A stretch of 64,000 bases of DNA from Venturia oleaginea (Eukaryota > Ascomycota > Dothideomycetes > Venturiales > Venturiaceae), in assembly GCA_013176395.1 (NCBI GenBank), contig JABMLP010000006.1, positions 1,798,001-1,862,000 of the forward strand. Reading direction: 5' to 3'. Shown here in pieces: positions 45,591 to 55,123 of the stretch; position 1 is the stretch's first letter, and each line of letters starts with the position of its first letter. Below the pieces are notes generated by a model. That model saw only the letters and a program-made list of their open reading frames with translations. It did no database searches and was not told the origin of the DNA. The position numbers and the translations under genes are program-made.

Positions 45591-46083
45591 ATGACTTCAA
45601 CCACCACGCGAACAAAATATCCTTCCCGCGATGAAATCACCTCAATATTCCACCACCTCGAAACCGGGGAATTCGACAAAACCTGGTCTCACTTCTCCCC
45701 AAACCTCGACTGCGTATTATCACTTCTCCTTTCCTTTCTTCCTACCTACCATTACTTAATAAAGCCAGGTTGTAACACATTCCCACCCATGCTCCGGTCA
45801 CTTCACAACCCTCTCCTCCTACTACACCGGGACGATCGGGAAAATGGGTACAATCTGGAAAGAAATGATCAAACTCAAGATCCGCAATGTCGTCGGTGGC
45901 GGCGACCAAGAATGGGCGTGTATCGAGGTTTTGGGAAAAGCAGAATGTAAAAACGATTTGGCATTTGACAATGAAGAGGTTATGATGGTTAGGTTTGATG
46001 AGGAGGGTGTTATTGTGCAGATGAGGGTCTATGTTGATAGTGCGTTGGTTACTAGGGCTGTTGAGGAGAATGAAGGAAAGTGA
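45591..46083 (+). CDS. SnoaL-like (NTF2 fold) small protein
   Basis: Exons 45591-45713 and 45769-46083 encode 145 aa. The start TSTTTRTKYPSRDEITSIFHHLETGEFDKTWSHFSPNLDC is the helix-loop opening of SnoaL/ketosteroid-isomerase-like proteins; splicing (GTATTA donor, GCCAG acceptor) gives VVTHSHPCSGHFTTLSSYY and then EWACIEVLGKAECKND and EGVIVQMRVYVDSALV, the strands of the cone fold. Such proteins are often found in fungal metabolism as isomerases, cyclases or with no known activity. The active-site residues cannot be assigned. No biosynthetic partner genes lie nearby. Confidence 0.8.
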
Positions 46084-47340
46084 TTATGGGTGTTTGAGGG
46101 GGCCGGCTTTTTGCGATATTACTAAAAGAGGGTAATAGATCGCAGAGCTTTTTACCTTTTGATCGGAATTTGTCTTGAGAAGTAAACACGATCCTCAAAT
46201 TTGCGATACGAGCGAGTTGATACTAAACTTAAATGATGCATGGGGATTTTTGTAGCCCCCAAGGCTAACTTATACTAATAAATAGGTTACGCGACTTCCT
46301 AGGTGGCTTTGTCCTGTGAGGGGAAGGACAAGCAGTCCCGATGAGCAAAGTAGATGGCCGAGGATTGGAGTACAATGATTCCAAAGTTGTGGGGAAGCTG
46401 GGATATTTCTACTGTAGTAGACTGTGGGCGCCATAGCTGCGACAATCATTCTTCGACTTCCTCACTTCCTTGATCTTTCATTGCCCAGATGATGTGTAGG
46501 TCGGCTGGTATGAAACCAGAGTAAACTCGTTCTGGCCAACACGGCAATCTCGATCTTGAACCTGCTCGAAGATCTCGTCTCGGCAGTATTCTCTCATGAC
46601 CAATAAACTGAGCAGAGCTTCAGATCTTCACCGACATTTTGAACCATGGGGAAGGACGGGTTTCTATCGTGGAGCAGTAAAGGAAGAGTTCTTCAGGGGT
46701 TCAGTATGCGGGGACAAATAGGAGAGAGGCGGAGTCTGAAGTATTGGTTGAGAATCTGAACACCTCCTGACTACCGTTATCTCAGACGAGAAGAGAGCAT
46801 GGTTGATTATCCATCTTGGCTCGAATGGTGGCAGAAGTATTCACCGAGACGTAGATGCAAGCGAAATCTCGCGCAGTGATAGAGCGAAGTTGAAGGTGAG
46901 ATTATCGGTTTGGTAGGAGGAAAAATGTAAGAAATGATTCCACACTTCGGAGGAGAGTAATGCATACTGCGTAGCTAAATAATCACTCCCCCGGTCTATT
47001 AGAACCGACTGTCTTCCCTCATCTCGATGAGCGTTTCCCCATATCACCTGACTTGGCTCCATGAAGCATTGTGCAGTGTCCGCAAATTGGCCTTCCTTGG
47101 CGTACCTTGGTTTCCCTGTCACCAAGAGAACCAAGACCCCAAGAACCATTGGCCATTGCTCGCGACATCATGGCCAAGATGGTAAGAGACGTACAGCCAC
47201 GATATTCGATGTCGAGTTGATCTGGAGACTTCGACGTGGGGAGAATTGAATGTCTATAAGAAATGGGACGCCGCCTCTAGACTTTAGATGGCTATGATTC
47301 TATCACTACAGCCTTTGACTTGAATTTATACCTCCATCAT
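46084..47340. other. Intergenic, no supported gene
   Basis: About 1.25 kb. A 102-codon minus-strand frame at 46841-47149 is the longest, with no recognisable domain and no clear neighbours to splice to. Confidence 0.4.
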
Positions 47341-47444
47341 CGTCAGCTCTAGACCAGCTACATAGCTTCATCATCAGCTTCGTCATCAGCTTCGCCACCG
47401 GCCTTATCATCATCTTGATCATCCAACAAATCCTCCTCGTCAGC

Positions 47445-47682
47445 ATGCGCAGTCTCTTTTTCCCCAAGCTCAAGGATGAGAAGCCAGCAGTCAACCGTCG
47501 CGGTGAGTGTATATCTCGGCTTGCAATTGCAAGACACTGATGTCGTGATAGGCAGTCAATCTCTTCCCTTCTTCAATAAACATGGCGCTGCCATGAGATC
47601 CGAGAATAGTGCCCAACCAAAGTACTATTCTGGGTCCAAGAGCAAGGCCAGCTTCTTCAGGTGGCCAAAGTTTACATCTTGA
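47445..47682 (+). CDS. Small protein, probably with an upstream membrane helix
   Basis: From the ATG at 47445, exons 47445-47502 and 47552-47682 (GTGAGT donor, ATAG acceptor) encode 62 aa rich in Lys, Phe and Ser (MRSLFFPKLKDEKPAVNRRG). The frame stays open upstream to 47319 and reads LHSFIISFVISFATGLIII in 47355-47411, a clear membrane helix, so the true start is probably in an exon further upstream that I could not fix. Unknown family; support is the hydrophobic run plus clean splice sites. Confidence 0.4.
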
Positions 47683-48097
47683 TTGGGTTTGTGTATGAGG
47701 ATTGATGGTCGTGTTTGGTTTAGTATGACAGTTTGACGGAGTCTGGATTGGTACGATTTTATGATAGTCCGTGCTGTACTTGTTGGGGCATATTATGCGA
47801 CTTGTCGATTGGGGGCCATACTGTGTAATCGCCAGACCTAGAACAAATCAAGAGTTCGAGTTGCCTGTCTTGAAAGACTTCATCATGTACTCACTGTAGG
47901 GAGAGATGCAGCATGATTAATCTCTGTTTGTTTGGTGAATGTTGATATGTTTTGTTGTTTCGAGGAGAAGCGATTGGCCACCCGACCTAGAAACTCGAGC
48001 CTCCGACGACATCACAATGTGACAATTCTCCCCTCCCAATTTTCCCTGACCCTAATCGCGCGTCTTCCGAGGCCGTCAAGCGCATGAAATTCTCACA
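47683..48097. other. Intergenic; capping protein promoter
   Basis: About 415 bp before the capping protein ATG. Nothing else recognised. Confidence 0.5.
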
Positions 48098-49190
48098 ATG
48101 TCGTACAACAATAAATCTCTCTCCTCGTTCATAGAGTCAGCTCCCCCAGGAGAGGTACTATGCCCCTCATTGAGCTTCAGCATTTGGGCTAACTCATGTT
48201 ACAGCTCCCCAATGTCACCACCGGTACGAACACACACCTCAATTTTACCATTGAAGAACACGTGAAGCTGCTGCACCTTCTCTGTCACCTCCAATCTGGT
48301 CGAATAGCTACAAGCAGGAAGGCTGCTGACTTGTGACAACAGCCATCAAGAGCATTACCGGCAACGACAACATCACGTCTACCTTGGAACCGGCCTACAA
48401 GAAATACAATGAGGACCAGTTCACGACTGTGAAGCTGCCTGGGAGCAGCCAGGCCGTTATTGTTAGTGAGTACAACAGGCTCGAAGACGGACGTTACTTC
48501 GACACCGAGAGCAGGACAAGCTGGGCATTCGACCATGCCATGCAGGTATGTGGGATATAGCAGTCAAGTTCCGGCTTGCTGATCGATTGGGTAGAAAGCA
48601 TCAGGTTCGCAGCAGTATGTTGCAGACTCACAGTATGACGACTTGCTGTAAATTACCAGTTCCCCCAGGACAGCGAAACGAAAAGAGCTAACGCTGTACG
48701 CAGAAAGTCACTGTACAAATCTCTCACGCCTCACGCTCGTGAACACTACCCAGCAGGAACCATCGGAATCTTCCCGTACGACTCCGACTCCTCAATAGCC
48801 ATCCTCACAGTCTCGTCGAAATACTCGCCCTCCAACTTCTGGAATGGCCGATGGCGATCTTCGTACTCGCTTTCTCCATCTTCCGGAACGCTCACTGGAC
48901 TGATTCGGGTCGATGTACATTATTATGAAGATGGGAACGTGCGACTCATTACATCGAAGAAGCTGGACTTGAAGGTTGGCAGTGATCCAAGCGCGGCAGA
49001 AGTCGTCAAAGCAATTGCCGTGGCCGAGAGAAAGTACCAAGAAGAGTTGAATAGAGGATTCGCCGGACTAAGTGAGGGTGCATTCAAGGGATTGAGGAGA
49101 CAGCTGCCCGTCACTAGGCAGAAGGTTGAGTGGGAGAAGGTTGGCAGTTACAGAGTAGGACAAGATATCGGAGGTGGCAGGACGAGGTAA
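48098..49190 (+). CDS. CAP1: F-actin-capping protein subunit alpha
   Basis: With the beta subunit it caps barbed ends of actin filaments, at cortical patches and in hyphal tips. Five exons, 48098-48154, 48205-48223, 48343-48545, 48595-48647 and 48704-49190, encode 272 aa, the usual length. Exon 1 gives SLSSFIESAPPGE; the 19-nt exon 2 gives LPNVTT; exon 3 begins IKSITGND and contains YNEDQFTTVKLPGSSQAVIVSEYN. Exon 5 holds HYPAGTIGIFPYDSD, FWNGRWRS, VDVHYYEDGNVRL and the hallmark KYQEELNRGFAGLSEGAFK and LRRQLPVTRQKVEWEKV. All joins keep the frame. The micro-exon is supported by the family alignment that I recall. Confidence 0.95.
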
Positions 49191-49433
49191 ATGTGAAGGG
49201 CACAACTGTTTGATCATAGCAGTACTCGGATGAAATGTCGGCAGTAGTTTATGGGTTAAGCTCTGTCATCTTTGGACGGATATCGCCAAACTTGTGGCTA
49301 TCTGCCAGAGGCCTAGCGATATCGACCATGGGTTGAATGTCATGTCCCACAATTAGCTATTTGGCTGTTACGGATACTGTCACGTGGAACGTTCAGTGAA
49401 ATGTATGGCGCGTTCCCTTTGTGATTAGTAAGT
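49191..49433. other. Spacer before LTR copy 2
   Basis: About 240 bp between the capping protein stop and the LTR edge; no features apart from probable 3' UTR. Confidence 0.4.
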
Positions 49434-49666
49434 TGTTACACGGGATCGGAAGGATCATGTGAACGCTCGAGCCTTGGCAAAGCGAGCGCTCGACACGCTC
49501 GATGTGCTCGATTGCGAGCGCCACGAGCGCAGGATTTCTTAGGAGATGGATCTCTATATAACGGACGAGACTCTGCTCCCTCAGTGTGTCGTATCTTCAC
49601 TCTCTAGTTACTTCGCTATTGCTTTTAGTTACTTAGCACAATTCACGACTCTTATATCTTGCAAGC

Positions 49667-51264
49667 AAAAACAGCACACACAGCGAGAACTCAATTTTTG
49701 GAATTTACAGAAGTATCATCTAAAGATCATCAAAACACCTCTGCCAGTGGCCGCTCCGGCCTCTAGAGGCCATCGCGCGTCCCTCAGCGTCGATGAGATA
49801 CCTCTAGAGTCGCCGTCGCTGCCACGGCAGAGCAAGCAGACGAATACATGAGCAAGCTACACGAACGATGCGTCCACCAAAGACAACAGCAACCATCTAG
49901 TCACTATCTCCCGGCTAGTCCATCACCCCAGATGACACTGCAACGCTCCGAGTCGACGAGTCACTGCTAGAACGGCAATACCTTCAACACAACTCAAACA
50001 CCAGACGCCCGGTGTGCAACAATCGGCACCACACACCACTGCAACGACTAGACAACCTCTTCCAACGTCTTGGCAAACCGTCCTGCTACAAGCTGTCGCC
50101 CAGAGCCTTGAGCCTCTCCCCAAACTGTTGCCTCCCAGTTATGGCATTGGCAAGAGTAGGTGCGCGACACAGTAAGTAGTAAGGACGCATAGAAGGAGCC
50201 TATTGGCGGCAAATCCCCTCCCTGTAAGCTAGCAGACGTAGCCTTGAGCCTCTCCCCAGACTGTTGCGTCCCAGTTATGGCAGTGGCAAGAGTAGGTGCG
50301 CGATATAGCAAGCAGGGAGAGCGACTAGCAGCAGATAGGCTCCGACTATAAGACGACAGGTCTACAACACAATCGGTGCGACACGATACGGCAGCTGCTA
50401 GAGAACCTCATCTACTATCGTCTCCGCAAACCGTCCTGCTGCAAGCTGATGTCCAGAGCCTTGAGCCTCTCCCCAAACTGTTGCGTCCCAGTTATGGCAT
50501 TGGCAAGAGTAGGTGCGCAACACAGTAAGCAGTAAGGACGTATAGAAGGAGATTATTGGCGGCAAATCCCCTCCCTACAAGCCAGCAGACGTAGCCTTGA
50601 GCCTCTCCCCAGACTGTTGCGTCCCAGTTATGGCATTGGCAAGAGTAGGAGCGCGATATAGCAAGTAGGGAGAGCGACTAGCAGCAGGTAGGCTCCGACT
50701 ATAAGACGGCAGGTCTATAGCACGATCGGCGCCATACAATACGGCAGCTACCAGACAGCCTCGTCCACGGGCATACCCGGAGTATCACACCCAAGCAGCG
50801 AAATCACGACTACGATGGTTACTATTGTCTCCAGCATCACACAACCAAATACACCGCCGCATAGGAATCTGGTGCAAGGCAACTTTCACAAGCAGAAACA
50901 TACTTAGGGAACCCATTGGCCTTGAGGGATAAGGCGAAACAGATAGACAAAGCTGAGCATTAGAGGGAGACTGTAGGTAGAAGGATAGCGAAACACGAGG
51001 CATTGCCTCTTGAGTCTACATAGCACAGATATACTAGCAGAATAACCAGTATCTACAAGAGCCAGCGGACATTTGGAGATACTGGTTAAGGGAAAAGAGG
51101 GAGGACGGAGGGGACAGCTGGTCTTGTTTCAGTGAACGGGGCGAAGTGGGGCGCGGTGGATTATATAATCTATCACGTGTCGGCTGTCTGATGAAGTCCT
51201 CCTAACCGGACATAGCTGCCTGATTAAGCGGCTGCAACCGAGTAGGATAAAATCAATCAATCAA
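49667..51264 (+). mobile_element. Non-autonomous retroelement, copy B (nested)
   Basis: A 1598-bp copy of the same family as 24769-26094, in the opposite orientation. It lies between two copies of TTATATCTTGCAAGC (49652-49666 and 51265-51279), a 15-bp target duplication within an LTR. It starts AAAAACAGCACACACAGCG and ends in AAAATCAATCAATCAA. Compared with copy A it carries an extra tandem unit of about 353 bp (repeat offset between 50073 and 50426), and lacks about 80 bp elsewhere. No long open frame. Confidence 0.85.
50040..50750 (+). repeat. Two tandem ~353-bp units inside copy B
   Basis: GCAAACCGTCCTGCT at 50073 recurs at 50426, and the following sequence repeats with few changes. Each unit itself holds two related blocks that begin AGCCTTGAGCCTCTCCCCA, so four blocks are present here and two in copy A. 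Confidence 0.75.
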
Positions 51265-51367
51265 TTATATCTTGCAAGCTTCGCTTTACTTGTTTGATAC
51301 GATATTGTCGCCCCGGACCACTTGAACTCTACTGTACGGATAAGCCAAATCCAGCTAGATTACTTTG

Positions 51368-51479
51368 AGCCATAGCCTCTGCGTAACACATGCCCATAAC
51401 AATTCTAATAGAAGCTGGGACGTAGCTATAGTATTTTCTGTTTATATCTTTCTGTTACGCAGAGGCTATGGCTAGACCT
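51368..51479. repeat. 21-bp inverted repeat of the LTR end
   Basis: The last 21 bp of the LTR (51368-51388) reappear in inverse orientation at 51459-51479 (TGTTACGCAGAGGCTATGGC...). After that the second copy diverges, so it may be the start of another, degraded LTR. Confidence 0.6.
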
Positions 51480-52137
51480 GAATCAGAATTATCGGTCAAA
51501 TCGATCAATTGTGCTTTCAAGGTTGACGAGGACATTTGGAATAAATAATCAAGTGGTTTTCTAAGAGCCAAGACAGCAGTACATTGAGGCCCAAAGGATT
51601 TCCGTTCAATTTCCATATAGTTCCGATTAAATCTCAAGAATTTATAGTACAGAAGAGGAAGGTTATGGCGCGTAATCGACGTAGCGACGTTAAACGACAT
51701 GTTTGACCAGCAAGATTCTTGTACACAAGTACTTGGCTATCCTAGCTCTTAGAAAACTACTCCATTGTAAATTGCAAATGTCCTGGCTAACCTCGAAAGT
51801 ACAGTATACTGAGTCTTTTTAAAGGAGTTTTTGTTACGAAAAGAGTAGGATTCAACTGATCTACGTATTTCAGCTAGGATTTGCTGTAGGGTAGAGCTCT
51901 TGGAATCACTCAGTTGGTCGGTCAAACCTCGAAGATTGTCTCCGTTGTTGCATAACCCATAACCATGAAGCTACGGTGAACAGGATGGCGTAAGATTGAC
52001 AATCAGGTGGACTAGAGACGGAGGTGGTTATAGATTAGGAAGTAGCTAAGAAAAGCTGGGCCGAAGCCTTGGCCGTTGACTATTTCAAAGGCTACTCCTC
52101 TCCTCGGCCATTACTTCCATTGTTATCACTAATCACT
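51480..52137. other. Spacer, probably degraded mobile DNA
   Basis: About 0.65 kb with only short frames (51455-51700 minus). It should also contain the promoter of the small secreted protein. Confidence 0.35.
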
Positions 52138-52669
52138 ATGCATTTCACTTCCTACCTCCTCCCCACCCTCCTCGCCGTGGCACCAACATTGGTATTCGCA
52201 AATGGTTGCACGCAATTAGAAACATACTACGTCCTTCCCTGCCCAAAGAACGTTTGCAGTAAGATCCCTAGAACCCCAGTAACCCCCACTCCAAATCCCC
52301 CTCGCACTGAGAACCTAACGAAAAAAACCAATAGAAATCGGTGAACTAAAAGACTACGCCACCGCCTTTGACAACAACGAGAAAAAATTCAAGGAGTGGG
52401 CTAAGCAAAATGGCGGCGAATGCGAAGGATTCTGTCAACCTAGAAAGAAACAGCGTGTCTTTAAAAGTCAAGGAGAAACTTGGGTGATGCGATGTGCGGG
52501 AGCGCGTATTCGTAAGAAGTACCTATCTTCAATACCAGCGGCGGTGGATGGACTGGAGAGGCCCGACGGACTACTGCGCCGTGTTTGCAATGTGAATTGT
52601 TCGCCTAACCGGGATGCCACTCGGGCTCAGGATTGCCTCTTCGTAGTACGTATTATCTCGAGATTTTGA
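52138..52669 (+). CDS. Small cysteine-rich secreted protein
   Basis: Exons 52138-52258 and 52335-52669 encode 151 aa. The N terminus MHFTSYLLPTLLAVAPTLVFA is a clear signal peptide ending in an A-x-A-like site. The mature part starts NGCTQLETYYVLPC and has nine cysteines spread along the chain, including GECEGFC and CNVNC. The intron (GTAAGA...CCAATAG, 76 nt) keeps the frame. The 3' end is less certain: a GTACGT donor just before the stop could lead to a further exon with about 40 open codons. No family is recognised; small size, signal peptide, cysteines and a mobile-element border make it a candidate effector, which is inference. Confidence 0.65.
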
Positions 52670-53048
52670 TACTGCTCGTCTTATCAGACTAATATCGAGA
52701 TAGTTTGGCTCGTGCGCATAGTGGAGAAATCGGAGAGGAACTGTACAGTATCAACATCGAAAATGATGCCATGTTCGCAAGCTTTTTTGGGGAAACTTCC
52801 GTCTCAAAGTTTTTATCGGAGTGGCTCGCTGTTTGTAGTTTAGGCCTGGCCTAAGGACATCTCTCAAGCAGCAGCTCTGCCCTGAGATACCCCTTACGAG
52901 AGTCAAGCTGAACCTGAATCAAGACTTGATTATTTCTGCGTATCGCGATGATCCAAGCCAATTGGGTAGCCTTGTGCCAGAGGCACTTACTCAAATGGCC
53001 TGACCGTGAGAAGTTCGACGATGCATCCTTGGATAAAACGCAACTCCC
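52670..53048. other. Intergenic between convergent genes
   Basis: About 380 bp; shared 3' region of the secreted protein and the transporter, or a third exon of the former. Nothing else seen. Confidence 0.4.
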
Positions 53049-54367
53049 TTAGTCATGCTTCATCGCCTCCCTCGGGTGCCCGTCACCGTCTTGAATCCCT
53101 ACATCCGTCCCAGGCGACAATACTTCCTTCTTCCATATGGCTTTCACATTCATCCCCGCAACGAAAAACCACATGATTACCAATAAGATTGACATTCCCG
53201 ACGTAACGCCTTTGATGCCATCACTCCCCAAGACATTTCCGATTTGGATAGCGGCGAGTGTTAAACCAGCGTTGGGAAAGACAAAAGCCCACCATTGAAG
53301 AGTGAAATGCATTTTTCGGAAACCGAAAACAATGCTCACGGTGGTAAGAGCACAGAACCAGAAGCCAAGAAGCCAGACAAACATGCCTGCTGCCAGACCA
53401 AAGGCTTTCCAGAGTTGGCCTGTTGCGACGTCTGAGGTGTTTCCCAAGAAGTTATTTGGAAGAACATTTGGTGCTTGGTTCCCGAGCGAAATGAGGGTTG
53501 CGGATGTGTAGCCTAACTCGTCAGTGAACATGGATGAAGGAATGGTGACTAGAAAGATTTACCAGCAGGACCAACCGAAACGTACATGCCAGGCCGAGTC
53601 GATTCATCTGGGAGACCGCTACTGATGAGTCTGGCGAGATAGATGGTGTAAATCATGTATGCGAAGAGCCATCCTAGGCCTTGAAATAGGAGGCCACCAA
53701 TGAGAATGGACAGTGCAGATGCTTCAGGCTGGGTAGGCACGAGGACACCTGCGAGCGGTCCTAACACCAGAAATGGATAGACTTGTAGCACCATTAGTAT
53801 CGATAATCGCCAGACGATGTGTTTTGACATACTCGGCAAGATCCAAGCCGGCAGTGCCTCACCGGCCGACAAACTCTCCTTGGTAAAAATCAAATGGTAC
53901 TGAAAGATGGCCACGAGCAAGGCACAACCAGCGTACATCCAGAAAAACACCTCCAGAGTTGTGACAAGCCAGGGTCCGCAAACGGGCACGGCATAGGCCT
54001 GCATGCAATTCAGTAGCAAGGCAATAGAAACCCACCAAGTGCCAAAGAAGAAACTTTCTTGTGGATGATGAAGAGAATGACCGAGTGCTGATGGATGATT
54101 GAAGAATCGGAAGGAGATACATATCGTAAAGCTGACGAATAGAATGATGTCCAAGATGAAAAAGATCTTTCCAATCGTCTTGAGACCATGAAAGGTGAAG
54201 GGTTGCTGGGCGATGACGACGGCTATCGACCCTGTGCTCATGGTGCAGGCAAACCATGGCCATGTGAAGCGTGAGATTCGATCTGCGATGGAAAGCTGGC
54301 CATGGTCGTGATTGGTCGGTATTATCGGATCGTCAGACGAAGCTTCTGCATGTCGGAGAGGCTTCAT
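53049..54367 (-). CDS. TDT-family transporter, Ssu1-like sulfite efflux pump
   Basis: Exons 54367-53563 and 53512-53049 encode 422 aa; the short intron (GTAAAT...TTAG) joins SVGPAG to YTSATLISLG. About ten membrane helices are visible. Typical marks are RFTWPWFACTMSTGSIAVV near the start, then HHPQESFFFGTWWVSIA, LVPTQPEASALSILIGG and PGMYVSVGPAGYTSATLISLG. The tellurite-resistance/dicarboxylate transporter family contains yeast Ssu1 (sulfite export) and Mae1 (malate uptake); the PGMYVSVGP-type motif fits the fungal Ssu1 side. Substrate is inferred. It diverges from the FLC/TRP-like gene. Confidence 0.88.
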
Positions 54368-55123
54368 GTTCAACTATACAGGATTAAGATGCTAACAAAA
54401 TTGGAGGAAAAGTGAAGGTGTTGAAAAATTGTTGAGGAAAATGGGCTCACTAGATGGGTTTGGACAGATGGTCAGCATGTTGGTACTTTACACACTCACC
54501 AGCGGTATCGATTATCTTTGATTTAAGCGATGACGATGTTTGCGCAAATCGAGGTTGGGATCGTGGCTTGGCACAGTTCCGCTCCATTCCGCCCAGGCGC
54601 GCGACAAGTCGGGATGTAGGTAGGTACATACGAGGAGCCTCGAATAATCCAGAGCGTTGCCAATTCTTGCAATGAAACTTAGACACACGGCACGACTTTA
54701 CTTCAACATCATTCGCTGTGAGACTGTGAGACGGACACTGCTTCAAACTGGACTCTGAGGGAGGACAGGGCGGCTGGAACACAAGTCGTGCTAATGGCAA
54801 AATCATACACACATTATTCCTTTTCCCCATGCACACGAACTTCTCCCCTATCACACTTCCTTCTCCCTCATTGCCATTGCCATTGTTGTCGTATACTATT
54901 CTCAGGCCGCGTAAACAGTAAGCTAATGCACTGCCTCAACCCCTGGCCAGTTACCATCACCATCGCCATCGCCCGACCCCATTTCTCTCCCCAGGACAAC
55001 AACAAACACCAATAAATCTGTACACCACGCTCGCTCAGAATACCGGTAATCCATAATTGCTCCCAATCCTCGAGACAACCATCCGCCTCCTGAATTGAAT
55101 TGCCACAATCAACAACCGCAACC
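54368..55123. promoter_or_regulatory. Divergent promoter region
   Basis: 756 bp between the ATGs of the Ssu1-like transporter (minus) and the FLC/TRP-like protein (plus). It holds short CATTGC and CACCATCGC repeats and a pyrimidine-rich leader before 55124. Confidence 0.45.

Larger units (their letters stand above)
49434..51388 (-). mobile_element. LTR copy 2, interrupted by a retroelement
   Basis: On the minus strand the LTR starts at 51388 (TGTTACGCAGAGG) and ends at 49434 (GTGTAACA), giving TG...CA ends with TGTTAC/GTAACA. About 343 bp belong to the LTR (51388-51280 and 49666-49434); the rest is the nested element with its duplicated target. Joining the two parts restores GAAGCTTGCAAGATATAAGA, matching copy 1 at 43607-43875. 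No 5-bp host duplication is seen at the outer edges (TAAGT versus CATGC), so the LTR may be part of a rearranged element. Confidence 0.7.

Noticed and set aside
44850..46083. Secondary-metabolite cluster around the SnoaL-like gene
   Set aside because: No polyketide synthase, NRPS, oxidase or regulator genes lie nearby.
46841..47149. 102-codon minus-strand frame as a gene
   Set aside because: No recognisable domain or exon neighbours; kept only as a note in the intergenic entry.
49667..51264. CRISPR-like array suggested by the repeated AGCCTTGAGCC blocks
   Set aside because: Only four long diverged blocks in a tandem duplication within a retroelement, with no regular short spacers, in a eukaryotic genome.
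49429..51393. 5-bp target duplication around LTR copy 2
   Set aside because: The flanks read TAAGT and CATGC, which do not match, so a clean solo-LTR insertion is not shown.
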